A stretch of DNA of 64,000 bases from Polytrichum commune (GCA_950295325.1 OX485809.1:30272144-30336143), one strand, 5' to 3'. Shown: positions 1-12,232, counted from the stretch's first letter. Numbers and translations are program-made. The notes: a model not told the origin generated them from the sequence alone.

Positions 1-289
1 ATCAGATCCCCAGGAGTGCTGTTCCAGTGAGAGGGATTTGACGCAGAGACTTTCAGGAAGAATGTGTTGATGAGTTCAAGTAGAGGGCCAGGTTAGTCCA
101 GTCGTTGGTGATCTCACTGTGCCCACTTTTTAGTATAGGGTTGGTGATCATGTGAGGTCTACCACAAAACTCAAGCCCCAAAATGTGCAACTTGAATAAA
201 TATTGGGAGGGTGAATACACACTGAGCTTCCAAATGACATGACTCTGAGGGAACTTCAAAGCAGTGTACCTGGTGCATGTAAGTTATTC
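1..289. other. intergenic, no feature seen
   Basis: There is no supported gene here. The short open frames lack recognisable motifs. The stretch leads into the left end of the interrupted family A element. Confidence 0.5.
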
Positions 290-2453
290 AGGTAATGTAG
301 ACGTGACTAATTCCAGCACAACAATGATATGGACACTTGTATTTGAGTGGTATATGGTTAGATGTGGATCTATGTCAGCCATAAACCCCCACCCTTATGC
401 GTCGTAGTCCGGGTGAGAGCCCATGACTCACATGTAGTTGATTAACCTCAATCAGTCCTCAGACTTAGCACCCAATGTGCAAAAATATGAATATCACCAA
501 CACTTTTTATTCAAGTTCACTAGGTCACAAGTATTTAAAATACTCTTTCCCTCAATGGTCCTTGTCAACCCTAATCACCTGATAGAATTCAACACCCACA
601 CCCAACACCCTAAACTCTACCACCCATTATCCCAATCCTCCTAACTAACTACTGCCTAAGCTCAAGTGGCTTTGGAATTCCTCCCTCCCCTGTTTCAAAC
701 TAACACCTTCACGGCCGTCAACAAGCTTCCAGCTGCCGAATGGTCCTTGTATTTTCTACCCAGACCGCTACAGCCACCTGCCAGCCTTCCCTGGTGGCCT
801 CATCCCCTTGACTTCCCCCGTTAGCTCGGCCCCTGTGCCAAAAAATATTGCATTCCAGCGACCCAGCTGAGCACTTCCCTCTCCCTCTCCCATAGCTGAC
901 ACATTGTAACCTGGACTGCAAATGCTCTGCATCGAAGGATGATCCGAACTCGATTCCAGTAATGCCCTTGCTTTGGCGACCGTTCTCATCAAGTTGAAGT
1001 AGCCCAGTAAATACTTAGGCAGCAAGTGAAGCTCCTATACCTCCACACTTAGAATCCCTCACCTCCTTAGAATGTCGGTACTCCCCTTGTGGTGCAGGTC
1101 TGAATCCTTGAATCACCCGAAAATGTGTTGTCACCTCCATATCACAACCCTTGTCTGATTATCAGATTTTCAATTGTTGGATTGAATCGCCTGCCCCGAA
1201 CTCAGCTACTCTGCACCGAAATCAGCAATGCGTCTACAACCCACTGCCATAACTTTCAGAATACCGAAACCTTAAGGTTTGAGTATCCTGGACGCTCCGA
1301 ATCCGACCAAGCTTACCGCCTCCTCTACTGGTTCTCATTTCTTGTTGTTCGCTCCCTCCTTGGTCGCAATGCCATTCAAAGCTAGCCACAACTTCGGAGG
1401 TGCCCGCATTCCCCCTTTATCAAGTATAGATCTCACCTGGCTCATGCTCCGCTCCGACACCTCCTTCCTACGTTCTCCCCGTACAGAGAATCTCCTAGCT
1501 TCATGACCTCCGCATACCAACCAACCTCCATCACTCCCATTCACTCAGGAGTGGCCAACGCGAGGCATCCAACCTGAATTCGCTTGAATGCATGTGTGCA
1601 CCCTCTCTACCAGCAACAGCCGGTCTTCCCGACTCACGTCCGCTTGCTCCCATCCCGACCTCGAGCTCCAGCTTCAAGCTGCAAGGTCGGCAGGGCTCCG
1701 CCTCCGCCCAGCAGACCTCTCCTGTGCGCCGTGTGTGAGAGAGAGAGCGTTCGGCACCACCGAACTCACGACATTCCTTGGATCCGAAATTCGGGCAAGG
1801 ATAACGGTTCTACCCCTAAACCAACAATGCACCTAGTCCTTAACGAACAACCAGTTTGACTTAAACGAACATTAATGCGGCCATCCCCACTTCCTTTTAA
1901 CAATACCTTCCTAACTAAACACGACCAAGCCCAACCTTCAAGCCTAACTCCCCAACAATCTAAATAAACTAATTCACTCTTTTTACTTTTTATGTTTTTA
2001 GGCCACTCCAAACTCATATGAAACATCTAACTCTAACTTAATCCAATAATGTGTAAATTCTAATGCCTCCCGCTTGTTATTGCTTAAACTCCCCAAGCAA
2101 CCACACCCGCCAAGGTCTTTTAATGTTAAGAATGCATGTGGGCACAACTTTGGGCTCACAATCTAAGAACGGACACCAAAAAGACATGGGTTTAGAAGAG
2201 ATTGTGTGTTCAAAATATACTAATCATCTAGACTCCAAAGTCAACGTAATTGGGAGGATTTACATGATCACTTCAATGAGCACGAGGATCTTCACTTCGA
2301 TAATAAATAAGATACTCATATGAGTTCCAAAAATTATGAGGCAACTGGCCATGAGCACAATTTGAATCTGCTAATCATCCCACATCTGCATGTTTCAAAT
2401 TCTAGGAGAATTGGGTGCAGAGAGAAAAGTATTCATCTAAGGCACATCTACCT
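290..2453 (+). mobile_element. Family A TIR element (MITE-like), split by a solo LTR
   Basis: The left piece (about 290-372) begins with a degenerate terminal repeat (TGTAGACGTGACTAATT) and stops at GGATCTA. The right piece (2161-2453) resumes with ATCTAAGAACGGACACC and ends with CTAAGGCACATCTACCT. Removing the LTR at 373-2160 plus one ATCTA copy restores the continuous family sequence seen at 14709, 16417 and 38907. The opposite ends are inverted relatives of each other (AGGTAGACGTGCC against the complement of GGCACATCTACCT), so this is a non-autonomous TIR element of roughly 380 bp. It has no coding capacity. Its own target duplication could not be defined. Confidence 0.7.
373..2160 (-). 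mobile_element. Solo LTR, TGTGAGCC family, copy 1
   Basis: On the plus strand the element starts TGTCAGCCATAAACC, followed by the conserved terminal block (CACCCTTATGCG...GTCCGGGTGA), and ends GTGGGCACAACTTTGGGCTCACA, so it lies on the minus strand. It is flanked by a perfect 5-bp target duplication, ATCTA (368-372 and 2161-2165). TG...CA ends and a 5-bp duplication are the signature of LTR-retrotransposon integration. There is no second LTR, primer-binding site or internal gag-pol sequence, so it reads as a solo LTR of 1788 bp, the longest intact-ended copy after those carrying insertions. The interior is strongly diverged. The open frames inside it resemble nothing I recognise. It sits inside a family A element. 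Confidence 0.85.
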
Positions 2454-2765
2454 CCATCATCACTAGGTGGAAGACAAATAGATAGCTTAGTATCAGTTGA
2501 CATGACTCATGGAAACTGAGAGAGCACCATTTGTGGTTGGGGGACCACACATTCTAGGAAATGCTGAGTCAACCTACTTCTACTTTCCAAAATCGTAAGG
2601 CCTTTACACTACCTACCTAATGTATATTTTTGCACCTTTATTGCTACTGGGTGGGGAGTTGGGACCTTGATTTTTTTCCACAGTATGACCTTATGACATC
2701 CCACCATACACGAAACCTTGAGGTCGCCACAGTCAAGGAAGGTGACAGTAGAAAGGGATGAGCGT
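2454..2765. other. intergenic, no feature seen
   Basis: No gene, RNA or clear repeat was recognised in this stretch. Confidence 0.4.
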
Positions 2766-3334
2766 AAAACTCCCATGTGATCTAAGCTTACCAATTTGAT
2801 GAGCTAAATATAAGTACCATATGCTTTATTTTTATTTTTATTTATGAATAACAAATTTTCAATGACTTTTAATTTCAATTGGAGGCAACTACTCGTGTGG
2901 ATCTTTAAAATTAGAGACTCTACAAGGTTGAAAAAACCATAAGTGTTTCATTTTTTTATATGCATTATGGAGTTTTTTCTTAATGTATAATAAATATGCA
3001 ACCCAACTTTTTCAACATCTCATTTTATTTAATTTGGTCTTCACCCAACTTTTTGGTTCTTTTATTTTTGTATAATTTGATTTACTTTTTACAAAAGCCA
3101 TCCTTTAAGCCGTTTTAATGCCGATGCCCCCTGCGTATAATGTGGGAGTTGCATACCCGGGATACTCCCATCTCTTTTTTAGCATGTGCATGTTTGATGT
3201 TTGTTCTTAGAGTCACACCCAACCATACACCACTGAAATATAGGTGTTCATTTAAAACCAGACACAGAATTAAGCACATGTACCTTGGAACGTAGCTCAT
3301 CAAATTGTTAAGCTTAGATCACATGGGAGTTTTT
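2766..3334. repeat. Long inverted repeat (fold-back element candidate)
   Basis: The left arm (about 2766-2805, containing CCCATGTGATCTAAGCTTA) is matched in reverse complement by the right arm (about 3294-3334, containing TAAGCTTAGATCACATGGG). The arms are about 38 bp with few mismatches and are separated by about 490 bp of AT-rich, non-coding DNA. A separate 27-bp direct repeat (GTATAATGTGGGAGTTGCAT) occurs at 3136 and, slightly changed, at 3535. The region looks like a fold-back or MITE-like element that was later rearranged. No target duplication was found. Confidence 0.5.
3190..3262 (-). mobile_element. Family A element fragment
   Basis: The sequence GTTTGTTCTTAGAGTCACAC...AACCATACACCACTGAAATATAGGTG is the reverse of the 5' part of the family A consensus (compare 14709-14800). 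It is truncated at both ends. Confidence 0.6.
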
Positions 3335-3561
3335 TTTAATGTAGGTACCATACGCCAAATCAAACTACCCATAGGTTTTAATGCATTTACATGCTTCAAA
3401 GTATATTCATTTCCCTTATATTATTACATTCTTAGATTCCTCTCTAAAAGTGCTACAAGAGTTTTCTACGTTAAAACAAATTATATCACTCAAGATTGGA
3501 CTAAAATGCATTATAAGTGATTATAAGCAGGGCCGTATAATATGGGAGTTGCGTACCTGGG

Positions 3562-3730
3562 TGGAATACATGTTCAAAATATCTCAAATCATGAATCTAG
3601 TAGATGTAATAGTCAACACAAATGGGGGGACTTATATGATCATTCAATACTCGGGGAGTCGCCACTTTGACAATGAATAGAACAATCATACAAGCACCAA
3701 AAATTATGCCTCACATTACTTGGCCTATGG
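3562..3730 (+). mobile_element. Family A element fragment
   Basis: It matches the middle of family A (GTTCAAAATAT, AGTCAACA, the ATGATCA segment, TCGCCACTTTGACAATGAAT, AAAATTATG). Both termini are missing. Confidence 0.6.
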
Positions 3731-4954
3731 AGATGAATGAAGGTTGGCTAGTTGAGAAGCTCTAACATGCACGAGGCATGATTTTCCTCCACTTTCGCGG
3801 CCCATCTTTCTTGCCTCTAGATTTTAAATTTTTGATTCTATTCTTTGCCCGTAGTATTATCTCTAAGTGGGTTGACTTTATTTCATTGAGATTTGTGTTT
3901 GAGTATGATTCTCCTCCAAAAACTTCCATGAAAAAACTTACAAAAAATTGGTCACTCCATCAGGGAAGGTTGTTAGGGTTGTGAGGTCTTGGGTTCCAAA
4001 TCCCATAACCTCAATTTTTGGCTAAATTATGAAGAGCTTAGTCACCAGAGATTTATGACTCATCAACTTTGGTTGTGACAAGAAAATATTTTAATCAAGA
4101 AAATTGTGATTTTCGTAACTACATGCTAGTTATAATAAGAAACTATGATTCGTAACTAGAGGGTTGTCATATTGTAACTGGATGTTATAACTAAAGACTA
4201 AGTGTGATGTAAAGTTAGTACCTTTTAGGTTTCCAAGACAAAGATGTATTTGAACTTACTTTTGAATCACAAATAAACTAGATAAGTTTTTAAAGTCTTT
4301 GAGAATAAATGATCTCATTAGTTCTACTAAACGCCTAAAAATCCAATTCAAGCTTAGTTTCGTTGACAAAGCAATCTAGATCATTCTAGTGTATAATAGT
4401 CACTACAATGCATCCCAATGTGGCCTAAAACCCGTTTTGATTATTTATAAGTATTAGAAGGTTTTGTACAAAAAAATTTATAAGGTTCTTGAGCTACCAC
4501 ATGAAAACATCTAAAATCTTAAAATTAGAGATTGAAATGAAACCACTTTGATAGTTAGATTATAAAAATATCTCAAGATCTACCTACAAATTTAGATTTT
4601 TTTTTTAAAATGGCAAGTTATGGTAAGCCTATAAAATCTATTATATTAAATGAATGGTTGTCTCCACATTAATATCTATCACTTCTAGTTAGAAATTTAG
4701 ATTGCTTCAAGGTGAATTTTGTTAAAAATAAGATTTCAAGGACTATATAAAAATATAATATTTGTAGATAACAGACTATAAAGCCAATAATTTTGATTTT
4801 TTGTTGCAAATAAAGAAACAATGGGAAAAAAATATCTAAATATAACTGGATAAGTAATTTCCATGTGCTAATTTGAGGATCATAGCTTCGGAGATAGGAA
4901 AGGGGAGATTTATCGAGCCTATGGTCTAATAGGAAAGGCTGCTAAGTTGCAACC
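3731..4954. other. AT-rich intergenic stretch
   Basis: No gene was recognised. A loosely repeated GTAACTA/GTTATAA vocabulary occurs at 4100-4200. The frames are short and stop-rich. Confidence 0.4.
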
Positions 4955-6980
4955 CTATAAAAATGGATATAGCCTAGATATGAAGTCGGGGGAAGAGAGC
5001 ATTAATTCTGAGAACCTTAGGCCATAGTTGTAAAAGTATTTTTTTTGGTATTGCCAAGAGGGTAATTGTCTAGAGCTCAAACCATTATCTCTCGATATCA
5101 TACTTTGTTGTACTACCTGGCTCTTGAGCCAATTAGAACTTGAATTATCAAAGCACCAATTGTGTCTTATTACATTTATGTGGGATACATACTTGAAAGT
5201 CAATTGGCTGATACTTTAAATAATTAAAGTGTAGCCAAAATGATTGTAAAGGTCTACAAGTTGTTGTGTTGAAAGTTAGATTGTGAATTAAATTGGAAAA
5301 TCAGCAAGGAGTGATTGCTTAGCTTTTGTTGTGAAATTGTGTGTTTAAACTCTCATGTTAGAACTAAAGTCTTTGTTATTGTGAATTGATTAAATTACTT
5401 CAATGGGTCAAGCTATGATCTGGAATTGAGAAGAACTTGACAAATTGAGGAGAATGAGGCTAACCAAAGTGGATTTATTGGATTGTTAAGAATGAGATTA
5501 ACTCAACCTGAATTATTATTTCAAAATAGATATATTTCCCAGTGTTATTTAGATTTACCCGAGGTAATCTTTCAAGCCATAGTCTGGTGGATTGGAATTC
5601 GGGTCGAAATCTGTGATTGGCTGAAGCAATTGCCTGTAGTTGAGCAATTTGCTAAGTTAATTTGAGAGGATGATCAAAGTGAAAGTGTTGATCTTACCCT
5701 TGAGTGTTAATGAGGAAACATGGGTCCTTAGCACTGAAAAATCAATTGCCTCCAATCTTACCTGACGAGCCTGCATTTAAGAAGAGGGGAATTGAAATAC
5801 AATATCTCTTGGAATTGGAAGAGGTTACCATAACACCATAGCAGGTTCGCCACCTACCGCACAAATATTTAATTTTTTTGAAAAAATAAGGTTTGCGTTC
5901 CAAAAATAGATTTTTTTGAAATTCGTCTTCTCATTTATTGGATTAAAAATCATTCATGAATCACTACATGTACAACCACGGAAGAAAATTAAATGTTTAT
6001 ATTCTTAACAAACAGGTGGAGATAATTGAAGCTAATGACATTACAAAAGCAAAGAATATTCCGTTTGAATAAAACTCTCGTCAAGGCTCACATATGGGAG
6101 GATGACAAACAGAATCACGAAGTACTCCGAGACGTTGGTTTGATGTTACTGATTCATATACGTCGTATACATCATGCTCTTGTGAGTGATGTATTAGAGG
6201 AAATATGTACAAACACCAACTTGCTATTATAAAGGCATCTACATACATTCCATGGGGTGTGATGTTGGAGTTCCTTAGTATATATTATGGATCTCTTCGT
6301 GGTGGAATGAAGGCTATGTTTGAATTAAGTGTATCAATTAATCCACTTGAAAATAATGATGTTTATGATTATAGATTTTATATAAACAACTTAAATTTTA
6401 TGGAGGATAGGAAAGATGATATGGTAGATGCCATAATTGTTGGTGGAGATGTCGATAATACTCCTACCTAACCTTTAAGACAAATTCAACCATCCATATT
6501 GTTATAATATCTCCTACCCAACTTTTAAGACAATTGAGGATATAAGTTGTCATCTTCTATTAAGGATGTTTTTTGGCTATTAAAAAATTATAGGGGGATA
6601 CTAGAAAAGAAGCAATGGCAGGTAGTTTTCTACTTGTATAACAATTACAAGCAATAATAACAAAGATTCTCACCGATGTCAGAAAAATTCGGGATCAAAT
6701 AGAAGATGACAACTTACATCTTCAATATGTGTTCGAAGTAGTTGGTGATGGTTTATGAAATTCCATTGTAAGGAAAATATATTTTTGTGTGCAAGCAATG
6801 CTTGCAATGTCTTCTCAAAGAAAGAAAAACTTACTTTGGATGGATAGATTTCCATTATCCTATGAAAAAATGTGTTCTAGAAGAAATAAGATGATTCTAG
6901 TGTTTATTATAGAATCTAGGTTTATAAAGATGATATATTTTTCAATATTTTTTATGATTATCTAGATTATTATGTATTAG
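4955..6980. other. Decayed coding-like stretch, unrecognised
   Basis: Short frames with protein-like composition lie close together. They are a minus-strand frame at 4955-5203 and plus-strand frames at 5483-5665 (ending LKQLPVVEQFAKLI), 6026-6232, 6205-6471 (SLRGGMKAMFELSVSINPLE) and around 6790-6850 (SSQRKKNLLWMDRFPLSYEK). The plus-strand frames could be pieces of one decayed gene, possibly from a DNA transposon, because they are consecutive and interrupted by stops and frame changes. I cannot assign a family. No splice structure or start could be defended. Confidence 0.25.
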
Positions 6981-7560
6981 ATATCATTGGAATGAATTAT
7001 AATGGTATACATGCAAACTATGAATGTGATAACTTTAAATTTCTTGACAAGAATTGTGTAACAACAATGTAAATTGCATAAAATCATATGAGTAGGTTTT
7101 TTTCAGAGATATTTTATGTCCGCCAATAAAATGTATAACTAACTTTGATTTAAGCAATATTCATCACGAACTATAAAATAGAATAAAATTATATCATTGT
7201 CTTGTTCGCGATGGGTATTGCATATTTGACTTACTTTTCAAATTACTTTGGTTCAATATGTCTACATCATTCTTCATTGTCGTTTTGTTTTGTTTTTATT
7301 TTATTTTTCATTTCTTCTTCTATAACTTCATTCTCTTCAATATCATTAAGCTAATTTGATTTCTAATTCTCACACGCTACTTCTATCATTTCTATCGTAG
7401 TGACATTCTTCATTTCATAAGTCTTCTTGTGAAGATTTATGTATTGAGAAATCCATTTTTTTCTCCCTAACATAGTCCTATTAGCAAAAAAATATAAACA
7501 TTAGATACAAAGAACGAAAAGAAAATTGAAATGTAAATATTGCACACCAATAAGAAATAA
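6981..7560. other. AT-rich intergenic stretch
   Basis: This is T-rich and A-rich sequence without a supported feature. Confidence 0.4.
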
Positions 7561-7599
7561 AACGTTCAGAAGTAAGGATTATAAATGAATAAGATAACT

Positions 7600-8402
7600 T
7601 AAATGAATATGAAGATATTTACATATTAGAAGAAAAATTTAGCACGATGTCATGTCAAAATTGGAGCCACGAATTTTTTCCTTGCATTTTGATTTTGCTC
7701 CCAATCCTTAGGTAGAAATTAAATCCTCATTGTTATGGTGACTCTCTTGTTAGTAGAAGAACAATCATGAACCAAAGTAGCCAAATTTGAGAATTGTGTA
7801 ACTTCTGAAATTTGGTCACATCAATCACACCATTGCTCAAAGACACGATTCCCAAAAGCTCTTCAAGCTTATGAGACTTTTGAATGAGAATTAAGAATAT
7901 AGGACAAGAACCGATGTATTTGTTGTTAATATTTTTGGCTTATAACTTTTTTCATGTTGTCTTTGCTCTTGCATCCCATTGTTTGGTTTTTTTTCCAAAT
8001 TTTTTTTTCGTCCGCTTTAATAAATTTGACATAACCTTGAAATTCATCTCTTTTGTGTTGACCACCTTTGATTTTATTTTCCACTTTTTTTTTTTATCGT
8101 AGTTACAACTTTCGGCCCCGGCTTTATTTTGGAAAGTATCATAAAATGGGCTTTCTTCATATGATCATTCAAATGAAATCGATTTTTGAATGGACCATAT
8201 GGACATTTCTTTCCTCTTACCTTCACAAGACAATGGAAAGGCATTTGGTCATTGACGACTTGTATTCAATATTGTTTTTTAATGGCCTCCTCGAAAGTTG
8301 CCTCCTCCAAAGCTATGTCCTCGAAAGTTGTCTCCTCCAAGGTTGCCTCCGTTAGTGTCACATCTCCGCTTTAACATGTCTCATTCGCCATGACTAGACA
8401 TT
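7600..8402 (-). pseudogene. Decayed gene with Gly/Asn/Phe-rich N-terminus, unrecognised
   Basis: Read on the minus strand from about 8402, the sequence gives MSSHGE, a stop, then a glycine-rich run with GGNLGGDNFRGHSFGGGNFR. After a further stop it continues with SCEGKRKEMSIWSIQKSISF and YEESPFYDTFQNKAGAESCN. Beyond an A-run frame slip it reads VVNTKEMNFKVMSNLLKRTK. Several stops are one base away from Arg, Glu or Gln codons, which fits decay of a once-continuous protein. The repeated GGNFRG-type motif produces the short tandem repeat visible at 8285-8350. I do not recognise the family. A DNA-transposon accessory protein is possible but unproven. The plus-strand frames over this interval are shadows. 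Confidence 0.35.
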
Positions 8403-8656
8403 TTAAAACACAAAATAAATAAATAAATAAATCAGTTCCCTAAAATTTGAATATGAATTAATGTCACTAATGTTAATTACAGATAAACCGGTTGAGAGTG
8501 AGAAATAACCAGTTGAAGGCCAGTAGATATATATTGTGGCGCATCTAATCTATCAGCACGAAAAATTTACAAAATGTGAAAAGTTGGATTCATGGTTCAG
8601 TAGCTGCAGCCTCATAGCAATATACATGATGTGTATATAGATTGTGAAATTGCGAA

Positions 8657-8950
8657 AAAAACACCTAACCCATAATTGGACACTACAAAGTTTCATAAAA
8701 TTTCCTGGTTACACCAGAGTTCATGTTAATGAATTGGTCAAAATGGAGCAACCTTCCTTAAACAAGAAAAGTAAAACCACATCAAGCATATTTGAAGGGA
8801 TTAAGGAGCCACTCCTCCATATGGATTCAAATAGGCAGACCACACATCTCCTCTTTGACCACCCTTCTTACAAAATCACCACCCAACCCATGATTGGATA
8901 CTAAGAAGTTCCCTGAAATTTCCAATTCCACCAGAATTCACGGTCTTCAT
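8657..8950. repeat. Diverged local duplication, period about 219 bp
   Basis: ACCTAACCCATAATTGGACA...CACCAGAGTTCATG near 8662 is echoed by ACCCAACCCATGATTGGATA...CACCAGAATTCACG near 8881. This suggests an old tandem duplication of about 220 bp. There is no coding signal. Confidence 0.45.
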
Positions 8951-9265
8951 AAGACTGAGCTACAGGCCAATCAAGTCAGGGCCCTCTAATCTGAGTTGCA
9001 ATAACTTTAAAAAATGCATAAATATACAATTCTGCTGATTCTTTCGTCCGGGAAAGTGTGTTTCTCCATCTTAGGCTACTCGACCTTGCCCAGACAACAT
9101 AGTGCCAATTGTGTAACCACTGTAACAATATTTCTAAGATAAGGTGTAGACATTTTGGTTGCATTTCGATTGACTTAGGTATAAGAAAGGAGACCGTATT
9201 TGTGGCGCCCAATAGAGAACAACAATGTCGTTGGGACCGGAGCACCTATTCCGATCTCACAAATA

Positions 9266-9279
9266 GAGAGAGATCACAA

Positions 9280-9309
<30 letters not shown>
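9266..9309. repeat. (GA)n microsatellite
   Basis: A run of alternating GA, preceded by a short duplicated ATCTCACAAATAGAGAGAG phrase. Confidence 0.9.
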
Positions 9310-9310
<1 letters not shown>

Positions 9311-9605
9311 AAACCACAGTGACTTTGCATAAGGTTACCTGAAGAACCCATAGAGCATCCACAAATTCGAATGTACACAATTCTACTCGGTTAGCCATAT
9401 AATGTGAGACATTAAATTGTGGCTCTCAAAAGAGAAGAGCAATAGCATCTCTGGGACTGAAGAACCTACTCTCATCCAAAAGCAAGTCACCTCGAGAGAT
9501 TAAGTAAATCAAAGTGAGGTTTTCCTATGATGACCCAAGCTCCATGAAAAAATTGTAAACTTGTTGCACTGAGAGCAAGAAACTCAACAAATTTGTAGCA
9601 ATGCA

Positions 9606-9712
9606 AGAGTAGGAGCGGGAGCTGGAGCTGGAGCGGTAGCGGGAGCGGGAGCTAGAGCTAGAGCTCGAGCGGGCGCGAGTGTCAGAGTGGGAGCGGGAGG
9701 TGGTGTGAGAGG
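9606..9712. repeat. GGAGCK hexamer-type tandem repeat
   Basis: Imperfect six-base units (GGAGCG, GGAGCT, AGAGCT) run for about 100 bp. The opposite strand reads as an Arg/Ser-rich frame, but that composition is fully explained by the hexamer repeat, so no gene is called. Confidence 0.8.
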
Positions 9713-9749
9713 GGGATCCCCTAACTACAGTTAACCACTTCAAGTGGTT

Positions 9750-10493
9750 AACCTAATTTGGATGAGGGGACTTGGATGACGAGGCATGGATGATAGAGCC
9801 TGGTACGAGTGTACATGTTGGTTCGCCCCAGGCATGCATGCCAAAGCTCCTCATTTATTTCCATGGCCCAAGTAATGAGAGAAAATAATGAAGAAAGTGG
9901 CTGCGGGCATGATATGGATTGGCTGACTGATATTGAATTTGGGGAACATAATTTGGACTTTATCTTTCCAGTCAATTCTATACCTTTATTTTTCTCTTGA
10001 GTATTCATAGATTAGAAATCAAGCTTCACACAAAATTTGAATCACATCAAGTATGAGCGAATTTGAAGGTTTCAGGCCATGGCTCTCTCTTACCTTTTAG
10101 GGCTCAGAAAATTTGTGCTCGTGTTTTGATATTGGTTCTCACCTGAGACTTCATGATCAGCTGTGTAATGACATTGCATAATTCTAGTGAAATGTCCAAG
10201 GCATGAGCCACTCCTCCGTTAGCTATAGGAGAGAGATATGGTTGCAACCCTGATGATGCATTTTCTTCCATAATAAACATTGCTCGTAGTGTTTCCCCAA
10301 AATGCTATTTTAGGTAATACATGTTATTATATAAGAAAGTTGAATTATAGACCAGTCAATTGCAACTACATATCTTGTCTCTAGGGAGCTCATTGTGAAA
10401 GAAGTCAAGACAACCAGTGAGAAACAAATGAGCCATTTAGTTCCATTCTCCAACTTTTATAATTATAAAATTTAAGATAAGTATAGTTTTTAC
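9750..10493. other. intergenic, no feature seen
   Basis: Short frames occur on both strands. None has a recognisable motif. Confidence 0.4.
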
Positions 10494-10844
10494 TGCACTA
10501 AACAAAGTATTTAGTGTCATATGGTATTTTATGTCACTGTGGTAACCTTTCTCATAACATTTCTTATGAATAGGTTTACAAATACCGTCATCCCAACTTA
10601 GTTTTAGTTCATCTACTTTTGGTATATTGTGCATCCTAATATTTTGTGATGATACATGAGTGAAATTTGGATGGAAAATCACTTGGTAAATGAAAATAAA
10701 TGCAATGATGTTTCCCAAAAAAAATTACAAGGAATGACAAATAATGTTAGGTTTGCATTTATTAGTGACACTACATGCATGGTTTATGACAATATTGAGC
10801 AAGACTAATAGAATTGGTGAGCGGTGGGCCATCATATATTAGTT
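10494..10844 (+). mobile_element. Family B TIR element, copy 1
   Basis: It shares its whole length with the copies at 41803-42179 and 50898-51273. Shared blocks include GTGTCATATGGTATTT, GAAATTTGGATGGAAAATCA, ACAAGGAATGACAAA and GAGCAAGACTAATAGAATTGG. The left end is TGCACTAAACAAAGTATTTA. The right end (CATCATATATTAGTT) is more degraded than in the other copies. It is non-coding, about 350 bp. Confidence 0.7.
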
Positions 10845-11461
10845 TTCATTTGCAAAATATATTCCATAAAATTCAAATAATTCTAAATATAAATGAAACA
10901 CAAGGGGATACTTGATATTTGAAAAATAAACCCTATTACTATGGAATTCATGCTCTACATCTTGTCAAGGAGTTAATTACCATGTAATCAACTTGGTGTT
11001 TGTAGCTCTAGAAATAAACCTCAATATAGTATTGTAGCTTGAATAAAAATAAATGAAACTAGAAAATAGCTAGAATTAGTTATATATATTAAAAGTTAAC
11101 AACGTATTGACATCACATCTTGATTATATATTATTGACTACAGTAGTTGCAACCCTATATGATTCAGGTATGATGCACATGACCTTGTTGTAGTTCAAAG
11201 TTATAGCTACATAGATGAAGGTGTTCACCACATATAGACAACCTTGCATATAGATAGATTGATACATGATGTACATGTGTTTGTAGTGTAACCCATTGGT
11301 ATTTCTTCCCCATCGCGGCATACATTGTAAGCGTTTCACTCTCCCATTTGTTCCTATGCTTTTCAGTATGTGCATTTGGATTGTGTCAAGTTTTTGGAGC
11401 ATTTTAGGAGTTGATTTTCCAATCTCCAACTTGATGACATAAAAATATTGTGTTGATTATT
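10845..11461. other. intergenic, no feature seen
   Basis: AT-rich sequence with one minus-strand frame of about 100 codons (11124-11429) that shows no domain I recognise. Confidence 0.4.
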
Positions 11462-11547
11462 TATGAGCCCAAAATGAATGCTCATATTTGTTTTATGTTT
11501 AGAACCTACTTAGAATTGCATTTGGAGTGTGTTAAAACAATCAAAAG

Positions 11548-11563
11548 TATAAAAAGAGTGAGG
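11548..11563 (+). promoter_or_regulatory. TATA-like box of the LTR (U3 promoter candidate)
   Basis: TATAAAAAGAGTGAGG lies 87 bp inside the LTR. The same box occurs at the same offset in the copies at 17721, 23728, 24685 and 44998, in their own orientation. Positional conservation across diverged copies supports a promoter role, which is an inference. Confidence 0.5.
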
Positions 11564-12050
11564 CTTGGTGTGGATTTATGTTTAGGCCTTAAGCCATTTT
11601 GTGTGGTGAATTAGAAGCTTAGTGACATTAGGGAGTGTTTTGATTAGAGGAGTAGTGCTTGATGAGGCAAGGGGAAGTGCCTTTGATTTAAATGTTTGAA
11701 TTAGAACATGTTCTTGTTGGTTTAGGGGGTGAGGGTTTAGTGGATAGGATAAGGTCCTACTAAGTAGGAGAGGATTAGAAGGTTGTGGTCTTGGGTGCAC
11801 CTTCCTTCACTCCTATCCTCTCACCCTCCTCCTCTCTCTCCCTCATTCCATTTCTCACTTCTCTTTCTCTTCTTCTTCTCTCTCTCTCTCTCTTATCTAG
11901 GAAGTTGAGCTCTTAGAGCTCGGGAAAAAATGTGGAATTAGGTAGGGGACTTAGTGGGATTAGTGGAATTAGGTAGGTGAATTAGGGGGAGGCCTTGGAG
12001 AAGCTCTCTTTTGTTTATTTTATGGTTTTTGTGGTTGAGGGTGGAGAAAC

Positions 12051-12232
12051 TTAGTTAGAAGTAGCCGCAGCTAAAGAGCTGGGTTTATGAAGGAGTTGGG
12101 TTTATTTAGTTAGAAGTAGGGAGCTGGGTTTATGAAGGAGCTGGGTTTATTTAGTTAGAAGTAAGGAGCTGGGTTTATGAAGGAGTTGGGTTTATTTAGT
12201 TAGAAGTAGCCGCAGCTAAGAGTTGGGTTTAT
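12051..12232 (+). repeat. Tandem repeat inside LTR copy 2
   Basis: Four units of TTAGTTAGAAGTAGG..GAGCTGGGTTTATGAAGGAG..TGGGTTTA. The basic unit is about 45 bp. Units one and four carry an extra CCGCAGCTAA insert. Confidence 0.85.

Noticed and set aside
3960-4010. Possible SINE/tRNA B-box (GGGTTCCAAATCCC)
   Set aside because: The spacing inside the box is one base too long and no credible A-box lies upstream. No second copy was found in the window.
9525-9743. Arg/Ser-rich frame resembling an SR protein
   Set aside because: It is fully explained by the GGAGCK hexamer repeat and has no RNA-binding domain or gene context.
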